Positions 36,802-49,700 of a stretch of DNA of 64,000 nucleotides are shown piece by piece (the stretch's first letter is position 1; each line of letters starts with the position of its first letter). The notes under the pieces are model-generated. The model did no database searches, was not told the origin of the DNA, and saw nothing but the letters and a program-made list of their open reading frames with translations. Made by a program: the position numbers and the translations under genes. The stretch is from Sabellastarte sp. h YS-2021. Its lineage: Eukaryota > Annelida > Polychaeta > Sabellida > Sabellidae. The DNA is taken from contig OZ024931.1 in NCBI GenBank assembly GCA_964017235.1, positions 102,070,221-102,134,220 of the forward strand, read 5' to 3'.

Positions 36802-38893
36802 ACCCCACAGCCCTTGAGGGCTTTCGGGGTATTGTTTTCACCCGTGGTGTCCGCGGGCGGCGGGAAAAAGTTTGTCTGAGCTGTATCTCAGAAACCATAA
36901 GGTGTAGGAAGTTGATACTTGGTAGGGACATTGGTTAGGGGGTGTAGGTGTGCAACGTCATGGTGTGACCTTGATTTGACCTTTGACCTTGCCGTAGTGA
37001 CCTTGACCTCTAAAATCTTGTCCGGGCTATATCTCGGAAACCGTAAGGTGTAGGAAGTTGATACTTGATAGGGATATTGGTTAGGGGGTGTAGGTGTGCA
37101 GCGTCATGGTGTGACCTTGATTTGACCTTTGACCTTGCCGTAGTGACCTTGACCTATAAAATCTTGTCCGGGCTAGATCTCGGAAACTGTAAGGCGCAGG
37201 AAGTTGATACTTGGTAGGGACAATGGTTAGGGGGTGTAGGTGTGCAACGTCATGGTGTGACCTTGATTTGACCTTTGACCTTGCCGTAGTGACCTTGACC
37301 TCTAAAATCTTGTCCGGGCTATATCCCGGAAACAGTAAGGTGTAGGAAGTTGATACTTGGTAGGGATATTGGTTAGGGGGTGTAGGTGTGCAGCGTCATG
37401 GTTTGACCTTGATTTGACCTTTGACCTTGCCGTAGTGACCTTGACCTATAAAATCTTGTCCGGGCTAGATCTCAGAAACCATAAGGTGTAGGAAGTTGAT
37501 ACTTGGTAGGGACATTGGTTAGGGGGTGTAGGTGTGCAACGTCATGGTGTGACCTTGATTTGACCTTTGACCTTGCCGTAGTGACCTTGACCTCTAAAAT
37601 CTTGTCCGGGCTATATCTCGGAAACCGTAAGGTGTAGGAAGTTGATACTTGATAGGGATATTGGTTAGGGGGTGTAGGTGTGCAGCGTCATGGTGTGACC
37701 TTGATTTGACCTTTGACCTTGCCGTAGTGACCTTGACCTATAAAATCTTGTCCGGGCTAGATCTCGGAAACTGTAAGGCGCAGGAAGTTGATACTTGGTA
37801 GGGACAATGGTTAGGGGGTGTAGGTGTGCAACGTGATGATGTGACCTTGATTTGACCTTTGACCTTGCCATAGTGACCTTGACCTATAAAATCTTGTCCG
37901 GGCTATATCCCGGAAACAGTAAGGTATAGGAAGTTGATACTTGGTAGGGATATTGGTTAGGGGGTGTAGGTGTGCAACGTCATGGTGTGACCTTGATTTG
38001 ACCTTTGACCTTGCCGTAGTGACCTTGACCTCTAAAATCTTGTCCGGGCTATATCTCGGAAACCGTAAGGTGTAGGAAGTTGATACTTGGTAGGGATATT
38101 GGTTAGGGGGTGTAGGTGTGCAGCGTCATGGTTTGACCTTGATTTGACCTTTGACCTTGCCGTAGTGACCTTGACCTATAAAATCTTGTCCGGGCTAGAT
38201 CTCGGAAACTGTAAGGCGCAGGAAGTTGATACTTGGTAGGGACATTGGTTAGGGGGTGTAGGTGTGCAACGTGATGGTGTGACCTTGATTTGACCTTTGA
38301 CCTTGCCATAGTGACCTTGACCTATAAAATCTTGTCCGGGCTATATCCCGGAAACAGTAAGGTATAGGAAGTTGATACTTGGTAGGGACATTGGTTAGGG
38401 GGTGTAGGTGTGGAACGTCATGGTCTGACCTTGATTTGACCTTTGACCTTGCCCTAGTGACCTTGACCTATAAAATCTTGTCCTCGCTATATCTCGGAAA
38501 CCGTAAGGTGTAGGAAGTTAATACTTGGTAGGGACATTGGTTAGGGGGTGTAGGTGTGCAACGTCATGGTCTGACCTTGATTTGACCTTGTTGTAGTGAC
38601 CTTGACTTTTAAAATCTCCAACTCCACATTCATTGAATGTAATACCACTTCTGTATGCATGGTAATATTCAAAACATCTAAACCATAATTCGGCCATGTC
38701 AAATGTAGATAAAGAATACATGCATTATCTTTCTCTTAGACATTATTTTCTCTATTTAAACATTGGACCTTTATATAACTGACAGTGCTATGAAAGTGTC
38801 CTGAACTTTCTACTGATACACTACTTCTATATCTCATGGTGTTAAAAATATTTCCGTAGGCTGTGGGGTACGGGCATCTCTGATGCTATTTTT
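36802..38893 (+). mobile_element. H3 copy b: intact array-bearing element
   Basis: Head hairpin ACCCCACAGCCCT-TG-AGGGCT...GGGGT at 36802, leader ATTGTTTTCACCCGTGGTGT, about 12 units of 146 bp (36870-38610), a unique tail of ~280 bp, the inverted copy of the head GGCTGTGGGGT (38859-38869) and end hairpin GCATC-TCT-GATGC. Copy c at 46513-47510 has the same head and tail, which fixes the borders. No ORF; it must depend on proteins supplied elsewhere. Confidence 0.85.
36870..38610. repeat. 146-bp tandem array with 438-bp higher-order period
   Basis: Unit: CCGGGCTATATCTCGGAAAC, GTTGATACTTGGTAGGGACA, TGTAGGTGTGCAACGTCATG, TTTGACCTTTGACCTTGCCG. Variant units (GGCGCAGG, GATAGGGATATT, GGCTAGATCTC) recur every third unit, giving a 438-bp higher-order repeat. 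Also present at 22497-22960, 23470-24000, 41335-41700 and 46590-47020. Confidence 0.9.
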
Positions 38894-40015
38894 GGGGAAC
38901 TATAACATAATTAAGCGTGCCTGAAAAAAATTTGTTTCACTTCAGTTTCTTTGCCGCTGCCGCCGCCGCATTATGGTCTCCTTTGGATATCTCCCTTATT
39001 ATTGGAAGCTTTCCAACCGAATTAAGCAGTTATATTCCCTAGGCATGGAAAAAGTTTTCCACATGCTTAAATTGAACCTTTGATCTTTATCAAGGTCATA
39101 TGATTAAAAAATTGTTTTTTGGATACACCCGCCCGTCATCGCGGCTCAGCAAAATCTACTAACCGCAGAGGCTTGTAATTTCATACACATGTTCATACTG
39201 TCAAAAACGTGAGCTGATTAGATTTTGGGAGCAATCCATGGAAAATTGACTGATTTATGAGTGATTTTCTCACAGGTACCAACCAGAAAGCTTTCATGTG
39301 AAATTCATGTGAACCTATTATATTCTTAAGTATTGCATTTAGAGCCATAAAAGGTATTGGGGGTTAGGAGGAAACCATATGTGGAGAGTTTAGAAAGCAA
39401 GTCAAATTTCTGTGCTGTTTGTCTTACCAATATGGTCGTGTAAAAGTCAGGACATGTAAGAGTACATTAAAGAAACTGAAATTCCATCATCTAAATTATG
39501 AGATTTTCCAACTAACAAAATAAACAAAATTGTAATAATTTAAGTTGATCTGTTAAGATCTAATAATGTATTAACTTTATAATATTTCGTCTGTCCAGTA
39601 ATCAAATCATAAAAGCTGGTAAAACTGATTTGGCACATTTAGAATGGATAGTGAATCATTAAAATACTTAAATAAAGGGATCAAGCCTGTCACTTCAGGA
39701 AGATGGAAAATATTTTTTAATATTTATGTGTTGCATTTTCCTTTTGGAAAATACATATATTGTAGATTGAATTGCTGAAGTCGATATTTTAGGAAGTGAT
39801 TAGCTTTTTCTAATAATAATGGCATACATAAGCTGGGTCCTATGCAAAATACCCAATCAAATCCTGTGGCATGCGTGGTGACCTATCTTGAGATATGTTG
39901 GCACCAAGTTGGCCCAATCTGGTTGTTTTACAGATGTCATGTTGGTCTATGATTGCAGTTGTTGCTTTTTTTGCAACTGTCAGGTTTGTTTTCTGATTGG
40001 AGTGTTGTTTTACAG
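38894..40015. other. Intron before the Walker A exon
   Basis: Mostly unassigned. 38940-39120 has a GCCGCTGCCGCCGCCGC stretch and a repeat-like segment (ATCTCCCTTATTATTGG). 39735-39800 recurs near 20230. A degenerate duplicate of the next exon's acceptor lies at 39921-39960. Confidence 0.5.
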
Positions 40016-40129
40016 GTGTCAGACGGGTCTCTGATTGCAGTTGTCGGTCAGGTCGGCAGTGGAAAATCCTCTTTGTTGTCAGCCATTCTCGGAGAAATGA
40101 CCAAATGTGAAGGGGAGGTCAAACTCAAG
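40016..40129 (+). CDS. ABCC1: ABCC exon 14 of the visible set (NBD1 Walker A)
   Basis: Acceptor TTTTACAG, donor GTCAGA, 38 codons, phase 0. [20 protein letters not shown] and [18 protein letters not shown] carry the Walker A P-loop GQVGSGKSS that binds ATP phosphates (MRP1 [25 protein letters not shown]). A degenerate copy of the acceptor and exon start lies about 82 bp upstream (39921-39960) and lacks the P-loop. Confidence 0.96.
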
Positions 40130-40165
40130 GTCAGAACCATTGATTGCTGTGTTATGATTGATTAT

Positions 40166-41230
40166 ATCCCCAGATGAAAGTCGGGGATAGATTGGTTTCA
40201 TGTCCTTCATGCTGCTGCCGCCGCCGTACCTTTTGACTTGTGTGCGCGATAACTCAAAAACATTTTCACGGATTTCATTCAAACTTGGCACACACATGTA
40301 TTTGGGTCAGGAGAGGAACCGTATTTTAATGTGACCTTAAACTCCCAATAATAAAGACCTTATGGCCACCTTAAGGTCAGAAATTTGACTCTTTGCCACT
40401 TAATGCCCTCTAGGTAGCAGACTATGTGGCTTATCTGGCTCAAATTTTACCTGGGAACACATTACTATGTTCTACTTACATATACGAAAAATCAAGACTT
40501 TATATTAAGGTTAAAATTGTTTTTGAGGCCCATAAAGACCATACTTAGACATTTTTTTTCGACATTTTTCCCATATTTTCCCCCATAACTCAAAGGTGGT
40601 TGGTCTGACAAGTCTGTAACTATAGAAGGTATAACTTCTACATGTACTCTAAGTCTGTGAAAAAGTTTAAGTCTGTAACTTTTTAAGGTCACCTTAAAGT
40701 CTGTAAATTGCCCACAGAGACCCAATTTATGGACTTTTTGCCACTTTGAAGGCCTATAGCTGTCAAACGATGTGACTGATACAGCTGAAATCTCATCTGG
40801 GAATATATGATTATATTCTGTTCACATGTGACAAAAATCAAGGCTTTAAATAGACGTTTAACCTGTGCATGAGGACCATAAACACCATCCGAGTGACCCG
40901 TTTACGACATTTTTAACATATTTGATCCTGTAACCTGGAAATGGTAAGTCTGACAAGTCTCTAACTGTATTAGATATAACTTCTACATGAAATCTTTGTC
41001 TTTCGAAAATTTTCAGTCTGTAAGTTTAATTTTAAGGTCACCCTAATTTATTGACTTTTTACCACTTTTAAACCCTATAACTGTCATAATATGCACCTGA
41101 TACAACTGAAATCTCATCTGGGAATATATTAATATCTTCTTTTTTTATGTGCCAAAATCCAAGGCTTTAAGTAGGCATTTAACATGTATGTGAGACCCAT
41201 GAATGATCCACTCAGAGGACTTTTTTTTAA
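40166..41230. repeat. H4 copy with TATCCCC hairpin head and ~330-bp units
   Basis: Head hairpin TATCCCC-(AGATGAAAGTC)-GGGGATA at about 40166-40190, then about three diverged ~330-bp units (ACCTTAAACTCCCAATAAT, CATCTGGGAATATAT, AATGGTAAGTCTGAC, TTTAATTTTAAGGTCACC). Other copies: 18362, 35710, 48690. I could not find the inverted 3' end copy, so its class is less sure than H1-H3. Confidence 0.6.
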
Positions 41231-41315
41231 AATTGACCCCCCAAAAATGAAAAAAAAAAAAAATGGCTTGACCCCTCCAAAAAAAAAAGAAAAAAAAAGA
41301 AGAAAAATAGTTAAT

Positions 41316-41702
41316 TACCCCACAGCCTTTAAGGGCGTAGGTGTGCAACGTCATAGTGTGACCTAGATTTGACCTTTGACTTTGCTGTAGTGACCTTGAC
41401 CTATAAAATCTTGTCCGGGCTACATCTCGGAAACCATAAAGTGTAGGAATTTGACACTTGATGGGTACATTGGTTAGGGGATGTAGGTGTGCAATGTCAT
41501 GGTGTGACCTTGATTTGACCTTTGACCTTGCCGTAGTGACCTTGACCTATAAAATGTTGTCCGGGTTAAATCTCAGAAACTGTAAGGTGTAGGAAGTTAA
41601 TACTTGGTAGGGACATTGGTTGGGAGTTGTAGGTGTGCAATGTCATGATTTGACCTTGATTTGACTTTTAATCTTACTGTAGTGACCTTGACCTTTAAAA
41701 TT
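41316..41702 (+). mobile_element. H3 copy d, truncated
   Basis: A shortened head (ACCCCACAGCCTTTAAGGGC) runs directly into about 2.5 units of the 146-bp repeat. The tail is absent, and the D5 fossil begins at 41703. Confidence 0.7.
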
Positions 41703-42480
41703 AAAGTACCACAAACCACCAGCACGACTGGTTGGTCAATGCCAGTCTACACCAAACCTGTCTCCAACATACACAACCTCTAGTAGCTCTGTGTCAGGAG
41801 TAAGTTTTAATGGTTAACATGAAAAATTAGAACTGCACCTCTAGCAAGTCTTTGACCTGGTAGGTTATCAGTTCAGCTTGAAGAGGGTAAGGTCAGATCT
41901 GCCCTAGTGCGGTACCAGCCCTTGAATGCAAATCCAGAAACTTCTCTCCCGACCCACAGGCCCTGTCCGGCAGCTGATGCCCCTGAAAGGGTTACTGACA
42001 CCCATAGAGAAGCAAGTCCACCTAGGTCGCCTCCACATGAGGCCAATACAGTGGCACTTGAAGAACAGCTGAAGGGTACCAGACTCACTAGAAAAGGTGA
42101 TCCCAGTTCACTCCACCCCATCTAAAATGGTGGTTGTAGGATCACAATGTGCTTCAAGGTCAACCATTACACCTACTTAAATATGTTCTGCAAATCCTAA
42201 CAAATGCATCAAGAAGGGTGAGTGCTCACTTAGGGGAACACACTGCAAGGGTAACCTGGTCCCTTCCAGAAGCAAGTTACACATAAAGTATCTGGAACCA
42301 AGGCGGTCTTTTGGCCCTAAAGAAGTTCCAAGACCTCTGCTTGAACCTTATTGCTACCATAGCTGCAGATAACACCATGGTGGTTACCTATTTAAGGGGG
42401 GGGGGGGAGTAATGATTCTATGGAGAATCCTGACCTGGTGCTCCAGGAAACAGGCTCAAGCCTGACACATTCACGCTTCA
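41703..42480 (+). mobile_element. D5: decayed DIRS RT/RNase H fragment
   Basis: Nucleotide similarity to D2 from the RT catalytic-box region to RNase H (ACGACTGGTTGGTCAATGCC; GGAGAATCCTGACCTGGTGC). Heavily decayed, many breaks, no terminal repeats. The oldest coding DIRS trace in the window. Confidence 0.8.
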
Positions 42481-43074
<594 letters not shown>

Positions 43075-43244
43075 TGAAATAGGAACAGGGCTACCACAGG
43101 ACTTAGAAAACCTAGAAAAATGGAAATTATCATGGAAAAGTCATGGATTTCAAAATTTGAATATGTTGTGGAAAAGTCCTGTAATTGTTGTAATGTAAAA
43201 AAGTCCCCACTGTAGTCCCCACAAGTTGTAATTAAGCGGCCCGT

Positions 43245-44290
43245 CAGGGCTATTTTTTTAAAATGGATACTTCATCTGTATCTCAAAAACAGTCAGGATT
43301 TCGGCGTTTTGTTGGATAACTTATTCAGCTACTTTTTGATAATCTTTCACATGCCAAAGTTGTTAGCCCTGTATCTGCAATCTTAAGGTCACACCTTACT
43401 GTCAAAAAAGTGGGTTTTAGCCCTCCAGTTCACTTAGTTTTTCACACTTTTCAACCAAACTTGGCATATATATTAAGATTTACAAAAGGATTATCCTGAC
43501 TTTATGGTGACCTTAAACTGTTAATATAATTTGAGCTATGGCCCCCCTAAAGTCATAAAATTGGAATAAAACTGTCTGGCCCCTTTATTTTTTTCTATTT
43601 TTAAAGAATCTATCTTATATTGATATTGAGGTTGATCAAAAGAAAACTCTAACTACCTTATGATTTAAATATTAATAATGTTATGGCCATCTTAAACTTA
43701 AAATGTAGGGTTTTTCAGCCCTAAGTTTGGTTAATGTTTAAATTTTTAGAATAAAACTTGGCACATTTATAAAGGTTGCCAGAAGGGATATTCTGATTTT
43801 ATGGTCACTTTAAAGTCCCAATATCAATGAAGTTATGGTCACCTTACAGTGAAAAAAGGAAATTTTCAGCCTTCAGCTATCTTATTGTTCAACTGACCTC
43901 AGCTAAACTTTGTCCACTTATAAAGGATTATAAAAGGGACATTCTTCTTTTATGGTCACCTTAAAGTCCCAATATGAATGAAGTTATGGCCACCTTGCAG
44001 TGAAATTATGGAGTTTTTAACCTCCAGCTATCGTATTGTTCGGCTGACCTCAGTTAAATTTTGCACACTTATTAAAGATGACAATAGGGACATTCTAATT
44101 TTCTTTCCACCTTGGAGTTCCAATACAAGTACAGCTATGGCCATCTTGACATAAAAATGAGGGTTTTCAGCTGCCAACTGACTTACGGTTCAAAAACATC
44201 AGTTTAACTTGACACATTGATTAAGCTTAAGGAAGATTTTTATGTCCTTTTTACTTAAAATTCTTGTATTTTAGAGACGTTGGTCATCTT
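43245..44290. repeat. ~136-bp tandem repeat, about 5 diverged units
   Basis: Units share TTCAGC, TCTTATTGTTCAACTGACCT, GACATTCTTCTTTTATGGTC and AAGTTATGGCCACCTT. A short hairpin (GCCCGTCAGGGC) at 43240-43255 may be its head. Diverged and noncoding. Confidence 0.65.
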
Positions 44291-44639
44291 AACATAGTAA
44301 ATATATAGTTCTTGCTCCCACCTCATTCAGCTGACATTATGGCATCACTCTGCGAACAACTTCTGTCCCAAAACTACAAGACCCAGAGACATGCTGTTAC
44401 TGTTAAAAGATACCTTATCTATCGAGGATGATAAATCGTAAAATTCATGCAGATCAGTCTGTTCGTCTATTTGCTAGAGCCATTAGAAGAGAGGTACCCC
44501 CACTCAAAGTATGAAAATTTCAACACTTTATGACAATTTTCTCATTGACTATTGCAGGGATCTCTCTCTTATCTTGCATATGTGTACTAGGCCATAAGTA
44601 AATTCCCTTGTGTGAGTATCACGCCTGGATCTTTTCTAT

Positions 44640-44820
44640 TTTTTTTCAGGCATTAAAACTCATGAGTTCATGCAGTAAATCACTTATAACTTAAAAAGTA
44701 TTGCATTTAGAAGATTTTGTTAAATATGTTTTTCACCTATTTTTCTTTCAGCTATAACATAGTAAAATTTCGGACTTGTAGCTGATTGCAAAATTATGTA
44801 ATAGCTGCATATAAAACTAT
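44640..44820. repeat. Single unit related to the 6376-7150 array
   Basis: Contains TAAATCACTTATAACTT, AGTATTGCATTTAGAA, TTTCAGCTATAACATAGTAA in the same order as the 155-bp units. A solitary diverged copy. Confidence 0.65.
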
Positions 44821-44869
44821 ACATTTGCCACATTTTCTGATCTGTGCAAAATCTGCATCAGAGAAAAGA

Positions 44870-44995
44870 ATTGCCTGTGTGTGTGTGTGTTACAAGAAAA
44901 AATAATTGCCTCTGTGTGTGTGTGTGTTATATATGTCTGTGTTTTCTCCCTTCAGTGTTTCAATTGAAGTGGAGAGGGGTGGGGAGGGGTGGGGA
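44870..44995. repeat. (TG)n microsatellites and G-quadruplex-type run
   Basis: Two TG runs (about 44877-44891 and 44916-44927) lie in a ~40-bp duplication. At 44976-44994 four GGGG runs are separated by single bases, a strong G-quadruplex motif. Intronic. Confidence 0.8.
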
Positions 44996-44999
44996 AGAT

Positions 45000-46312
<1,313 letters not shown>

Positions 46313-46512
46313 TAGGGACAAAGTGTGACACTTGTGTGTCTTCACTTATAAACTTGCATTGTTTCAATATCTGTGTACGCTTCAGAAAGAAGACCAATGT
46401 CACTTTTACAGCAGGCACAACCTGATCATCTTAGAAAATGAAGATTAAGGTATTGATGAGGATGTTTGTATTTAGAGGATGTTTGTATTTAGAAGTAAGA
46501 GACTTCATTTTT

Positions 46513-47510
46513 ACCCCACAGCCATTAAGAGCTGTTGGGGTATTGTTTTCACCCATGGTGTACGGATGGGTGGGTGGGTGGGCGGCGGGAAAAAGGTTGT
46601 CCGGGCTGTATCTCAGAAACCGTAAGGTGTAGGAAGTTGATACTTGGTAGGGACATTGGTTAGGAGGTGTAGGTGTGCAACATCATGGTCTGACCTTGAT
46701 TTGACCTTGCCGTAGTGACCTTGTGTTTGAAAATCTTCTCCGGGCTATATTTTGGAAACCGTAAGGTGTAGGAAGTTGATACTTGGTAGGGACATTGGTT
46801 AGGGGGTGTAGGTATGCAACATTATGGTGTGACCTTGATTTGACCTTGTCGTAGTGACCTTGACCTATAAAATCTTGGCTGGGCTATATCTTGAAAACCA
46901 TGAGGTGTAGGAAGTTGATGCTTGGTAGGGACATTGGTTAGGGGTTGTAGGTGTGCAGCATAAGGGTGTGACCCTGAATTGACCTTGTCATAGTGACCTT
47001 GACCTTTAAAATCTTGTTGCACCTTTGGTTCTGTCTTTTGATGCAGATTAAGCACTGTTAAAGTCATATTAGAACTCATTAAGAATTTTACTTTCATAAC
47101 TTCCCATTGTAACAGATGGAATTTCATCAAGTGACCCACAGACTTTGCTCCAACACCACACATAAGCATTCATTGAATGTATTACCACTTCTTTATGCAT
47201 GGTAATATTCAAAACATCCAAACCATAATTCGGCCATGCCAGATGTAGATAAAGACTGTCATAATGTTTAGTTTATTGATTAATGCTGTCATCTTGTTAT
47301 TGCATTGTCTTGTTTTAATACTTCATCTTTACATGCATTATCTTTCTTTTAGACATTATTTTCTCTATTTAAACATTGTTTTGACCTTTATATAACTGAT
47401 AGTGCTCTGAAAGTATCCTGAACTTTGTACTGATACACTACTTCTGTATCTCATGGTGATAAAAATATTTCCCTAGGCTGTGGGGTACGGGCATCTCTGA
47501 TGCTATTTTT
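46513..47510 (+). mobile_element. H3 copy c: array-bearing element
   Basis: Head ACCCCACAGCC...GGGGT at 46513, about three 146-bp units (46590-47020), and the family tail (CATTCATTGAATGTATTACC ... GACATTATTTTCTCTATTTA) with a short extra stretch near 47270-47330. The inverted end copy GGCTGTGGGGT is at 47476-47486 and the hairpin GCATC-TCT-GATGC at 47491-47503. It differs from copy b mainly in array length. Confidence 0.85.
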
Positions 47511-47623
47511 AAGATTGTATGCATTAAGTCACATCACGGTGACCCATGACCTTAACTACATTCATTATTTTGTATGAGTTGTTCTGTGTCAGTAACTCCA
47601 TGAATTATGTTTTCAAAATGCAG

Positions 47624-47810
47624 ACACGAGTGCTTGTGACACATGGTTTGAGCCACCTCCCTAAGATGGATCAGATTGTGGTTCTTGTTGAGGGTGAGAT
47701 AACTGAGGTAGGCACTTACAAGGAGCTGGTTGCTCAGAAAGGCGCATTTGCAGACTTCCTGAATACCTACATGTCAGAACACCAGGAAGAGCTGGAGGAG
47801 ATACAAGAGG
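47624..47810 (+). CDS. ABCC1: ABCC exon 17 of the visible set (NBD1 H-loop, end)
   Basis: Acceptor AATGCAG, donor GTGAGTG, 187 nt. TRVLVTHGLSHLPKMDQIVV, LVEGEITEVGTYKELVAQKG and AFADFLNTYMSEHQEELEEI. It has the H-loop histidine (VTHG; MRP1 VTHSMSYLPQVD) and the end of NBD1, then starts the acidic linker. It ends with one base of a split codon. Confidence 0.96.
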
Positions 47811-47962
47811 GTGAGTGTGAAGAAAACAGACTGTGTGTGTGATACACCAGAAACTACACACACTGGAATCTAATACATGTGACATATAATGTCACTCAAT
47901 GAGTTCACTTGTGTTTTCTTTTTATGTAATAAAGGGTAAAGTCATAGCAGATAGCAGTAATC

Positions 47963-48675
47963 ATCTAATCTAATCTAATCTAATCTACTGCTTTGCAGGC
48001 GCAATATCTTCCCCACTAAGGGGAACTCAGTGCGCTAGTAACAAAAATGATTTCTTATAAGGAGAGTCAAGGGGCGTTCAAGGTCAGTGTACCGGGTTTG
48101 TGGGTGGAACCGAGAGGGAAGGAGACTAAGTTGGGAAGCTAGAGTTGAAAAGGTGCGTTTTGAGGTGTTTCCTGAAAGATGCGACAGAGGGACTGTTTCT
48201 TATTTGGAAGGGGAGAGAGTTCCAAAAAACTGGGGCATAGTGACTAAAAGAATTTGAGAAGTGTTTAATTGATTTATGAACTCTACGGTCAAAAGTGGGG
48301 GTATGAAGGAACTTGAGTTTAGGGGTACTTCGTCTAGTATTTCTAAAGGAAGTGTAGGGGTGGATTAGTTCTCTTAGGTAAACAGGCTGACCTTGGTTGA
48401 GGATTTTATATGTAATGAGGCCTATTTTGAATTGTACCCTATACCTAACTGGAAGCCAATGGAGTTTTTTCAGTTGAGGGGTGATGTGAGAAAATTTTGA
48501 GGAACAGGTGACAACCCTGCAGAGTGAGTTTTGGACTAGTTGCAGTCTTCTTAGCTCAAAGTCTGTGAGTGATAGAAACAGGGAATTGCAGTAGTCCAAT
48601 CTGCTGCTGACCAAGGCATTGGCTAAAAGAACTGATGTTTTAAGGTCTAGAAGGGGGCGTATTCTGTAGAGGTCT
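47963..48675 (-). mobile_element. 5'-truncated CR1/L2-like LINE
   Basis: The minus-strand frame 48614-48126 (162 codons) is the C-terminal end of a LINE reverse transcriptase: VSSRLDYCNSLFLSLTDFEL, LKKLHWLPVRYRVQFKIGLI, YAPVFWNSLPFQIRNSPSVA, FRKHLKTHLF. Homology extends upstream to about 48672 (LLANAL). The 3' end is a TAGAT pentamer repeat at 47963-47987, typical of target-primed insertion by this clade. Dead by truncation; the remaining frame is open, so the copy is fairly young. Confidence 0.88.
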
Positions 48676-48689
48676 CATGATTACTTGTT

Positions 48690-49190
48690 ATATCCCCAGA
48701 CGAAAGTCAGGAGTATGCTGGATACACCCCTGTCTTGTCACTGTAAATTTTGACTTGTGTTTGTGATAAGCTGATAACACGAAAATGCTTTCACAGATTT
48801 CATTTTAATTTGGCTCACACATGTATTTGGGTGAGGAGAGGAACCCTGCCAAGAGTGTAAATTGAGGTTCAAACTGTGTTTGAGGTCCAATAAAGATTCG
48901 CCTGGGCACTTTTTTTCTACATTTTTCATATATTTTGCACTGTAGGTTGGAAATGTTAAGTCTGATCAGCATCACACTGTACTAGATATTATTTCTAAAA
49001 GTGATCTTTGTCTGAAAATTTAATGTCTGCAGCTTTAATTTTCAGGTCACTTTGTGGTCTCTGAAAATGCCCACAGAGACCCATTTTATTCACACTTTGT
49101 CACTTTAGGCCGTACATCTGTCAAAATATGTTGTAATATCTTTTCTGAGAATGTATTGCTATGTTCCTTTTACATGAAATAATGAACAAT
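48690..49190. repeat. H4-type repeat copy
   Basis: TATATCCCCAGACGAAAGTC head, then GTGTTTGTGATAAGC, ACATGTATTTGGG, GCCCACAGAGACCCA as in the other H4 copies. Adjacent to the LINE 5' truncation point. Confidence 0.6.
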
Positions 49191-49410
49191 GATTCATAAT
49201 AATTGTGGTACACAGAAAATGGTTCCCACAAAAAAAGACCCAGTCAGTGCCTGTTGCATGTGAGATGGTGTCTGGGAATATGGTGCTGTCAAGTTGGCAC
49301 AATCTAGTTTTAATAAGTAAGTACACTGGGCTTCTTATTACCCTATGCTTGATGGATTGTGTCTTGTTTCTGGCAGTCACTACACTACGCATGATTTATG
49401 TGTTTTGTAG

Positions 49411-49483
49411 AATATGAAATGAGGGAAGACATTCTTTCTGAAGTGGGGAGTGTCGGTGGAGATTTTCCTGAGATGCCAGACAG
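49411..49483 (+). CDS. ABCC1: ABCC exon 18 of the visible set (post-NBD1 linker)
   Basis: Acceptor TTTTGTAG, donor GTATGC, 73 nt. It completes the split codon and reads EYEMREDILSEVGSVGGDFP then EMPD. The linker is not conserved enough for a sequence match. Support comes from phase agreement, good splice sites and the acidic, loop-like composition expected between NBD1 and TMD2. It is the last exon visible. Confidence 0.72.
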
Positions 49484-49504
49484 GTATGCTGGCATTGTTT
49501 CTAC

Positions 49505-49700
49505 TTCTCTCAAGGTCCTCGGTAGCCTTGTTGTTAGCAAGTTTGGTATTTTATCACAGGCAGTCACCTCAGTGTGGGTTCAACTCCCACAAGTGACAAG
49601 CTGAGGACCTGCTCCATTATGATCCTGGGAGTTAAATGGAACGTAAAATCCGAACTTAGACATCTACTTCTGTCTCAATCAGGATCATTGCATCCACTGG
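49505..49700 (+). mobile_element. tRNA-derived SINE just after exon 18
   Basis: A-box-like GGTAGCCTTGTTGTTAGC from 49521 and B box GGTTCAACTCC at 49577-49587 inside a short stem (GTGGG...CCCAC). The body continues to about 49680. It begins about 20 bp after the donor of exon 18. Confidence 0.7.

Noticed and set aside
36870-38610. Minus-strand ORFs rich in Arg/Ser/His (SKVKSRSHHHVAHLHPL)
   Set aside because: They repeat exactly at the 438-bp period of the H3 array and have no start or splice context.
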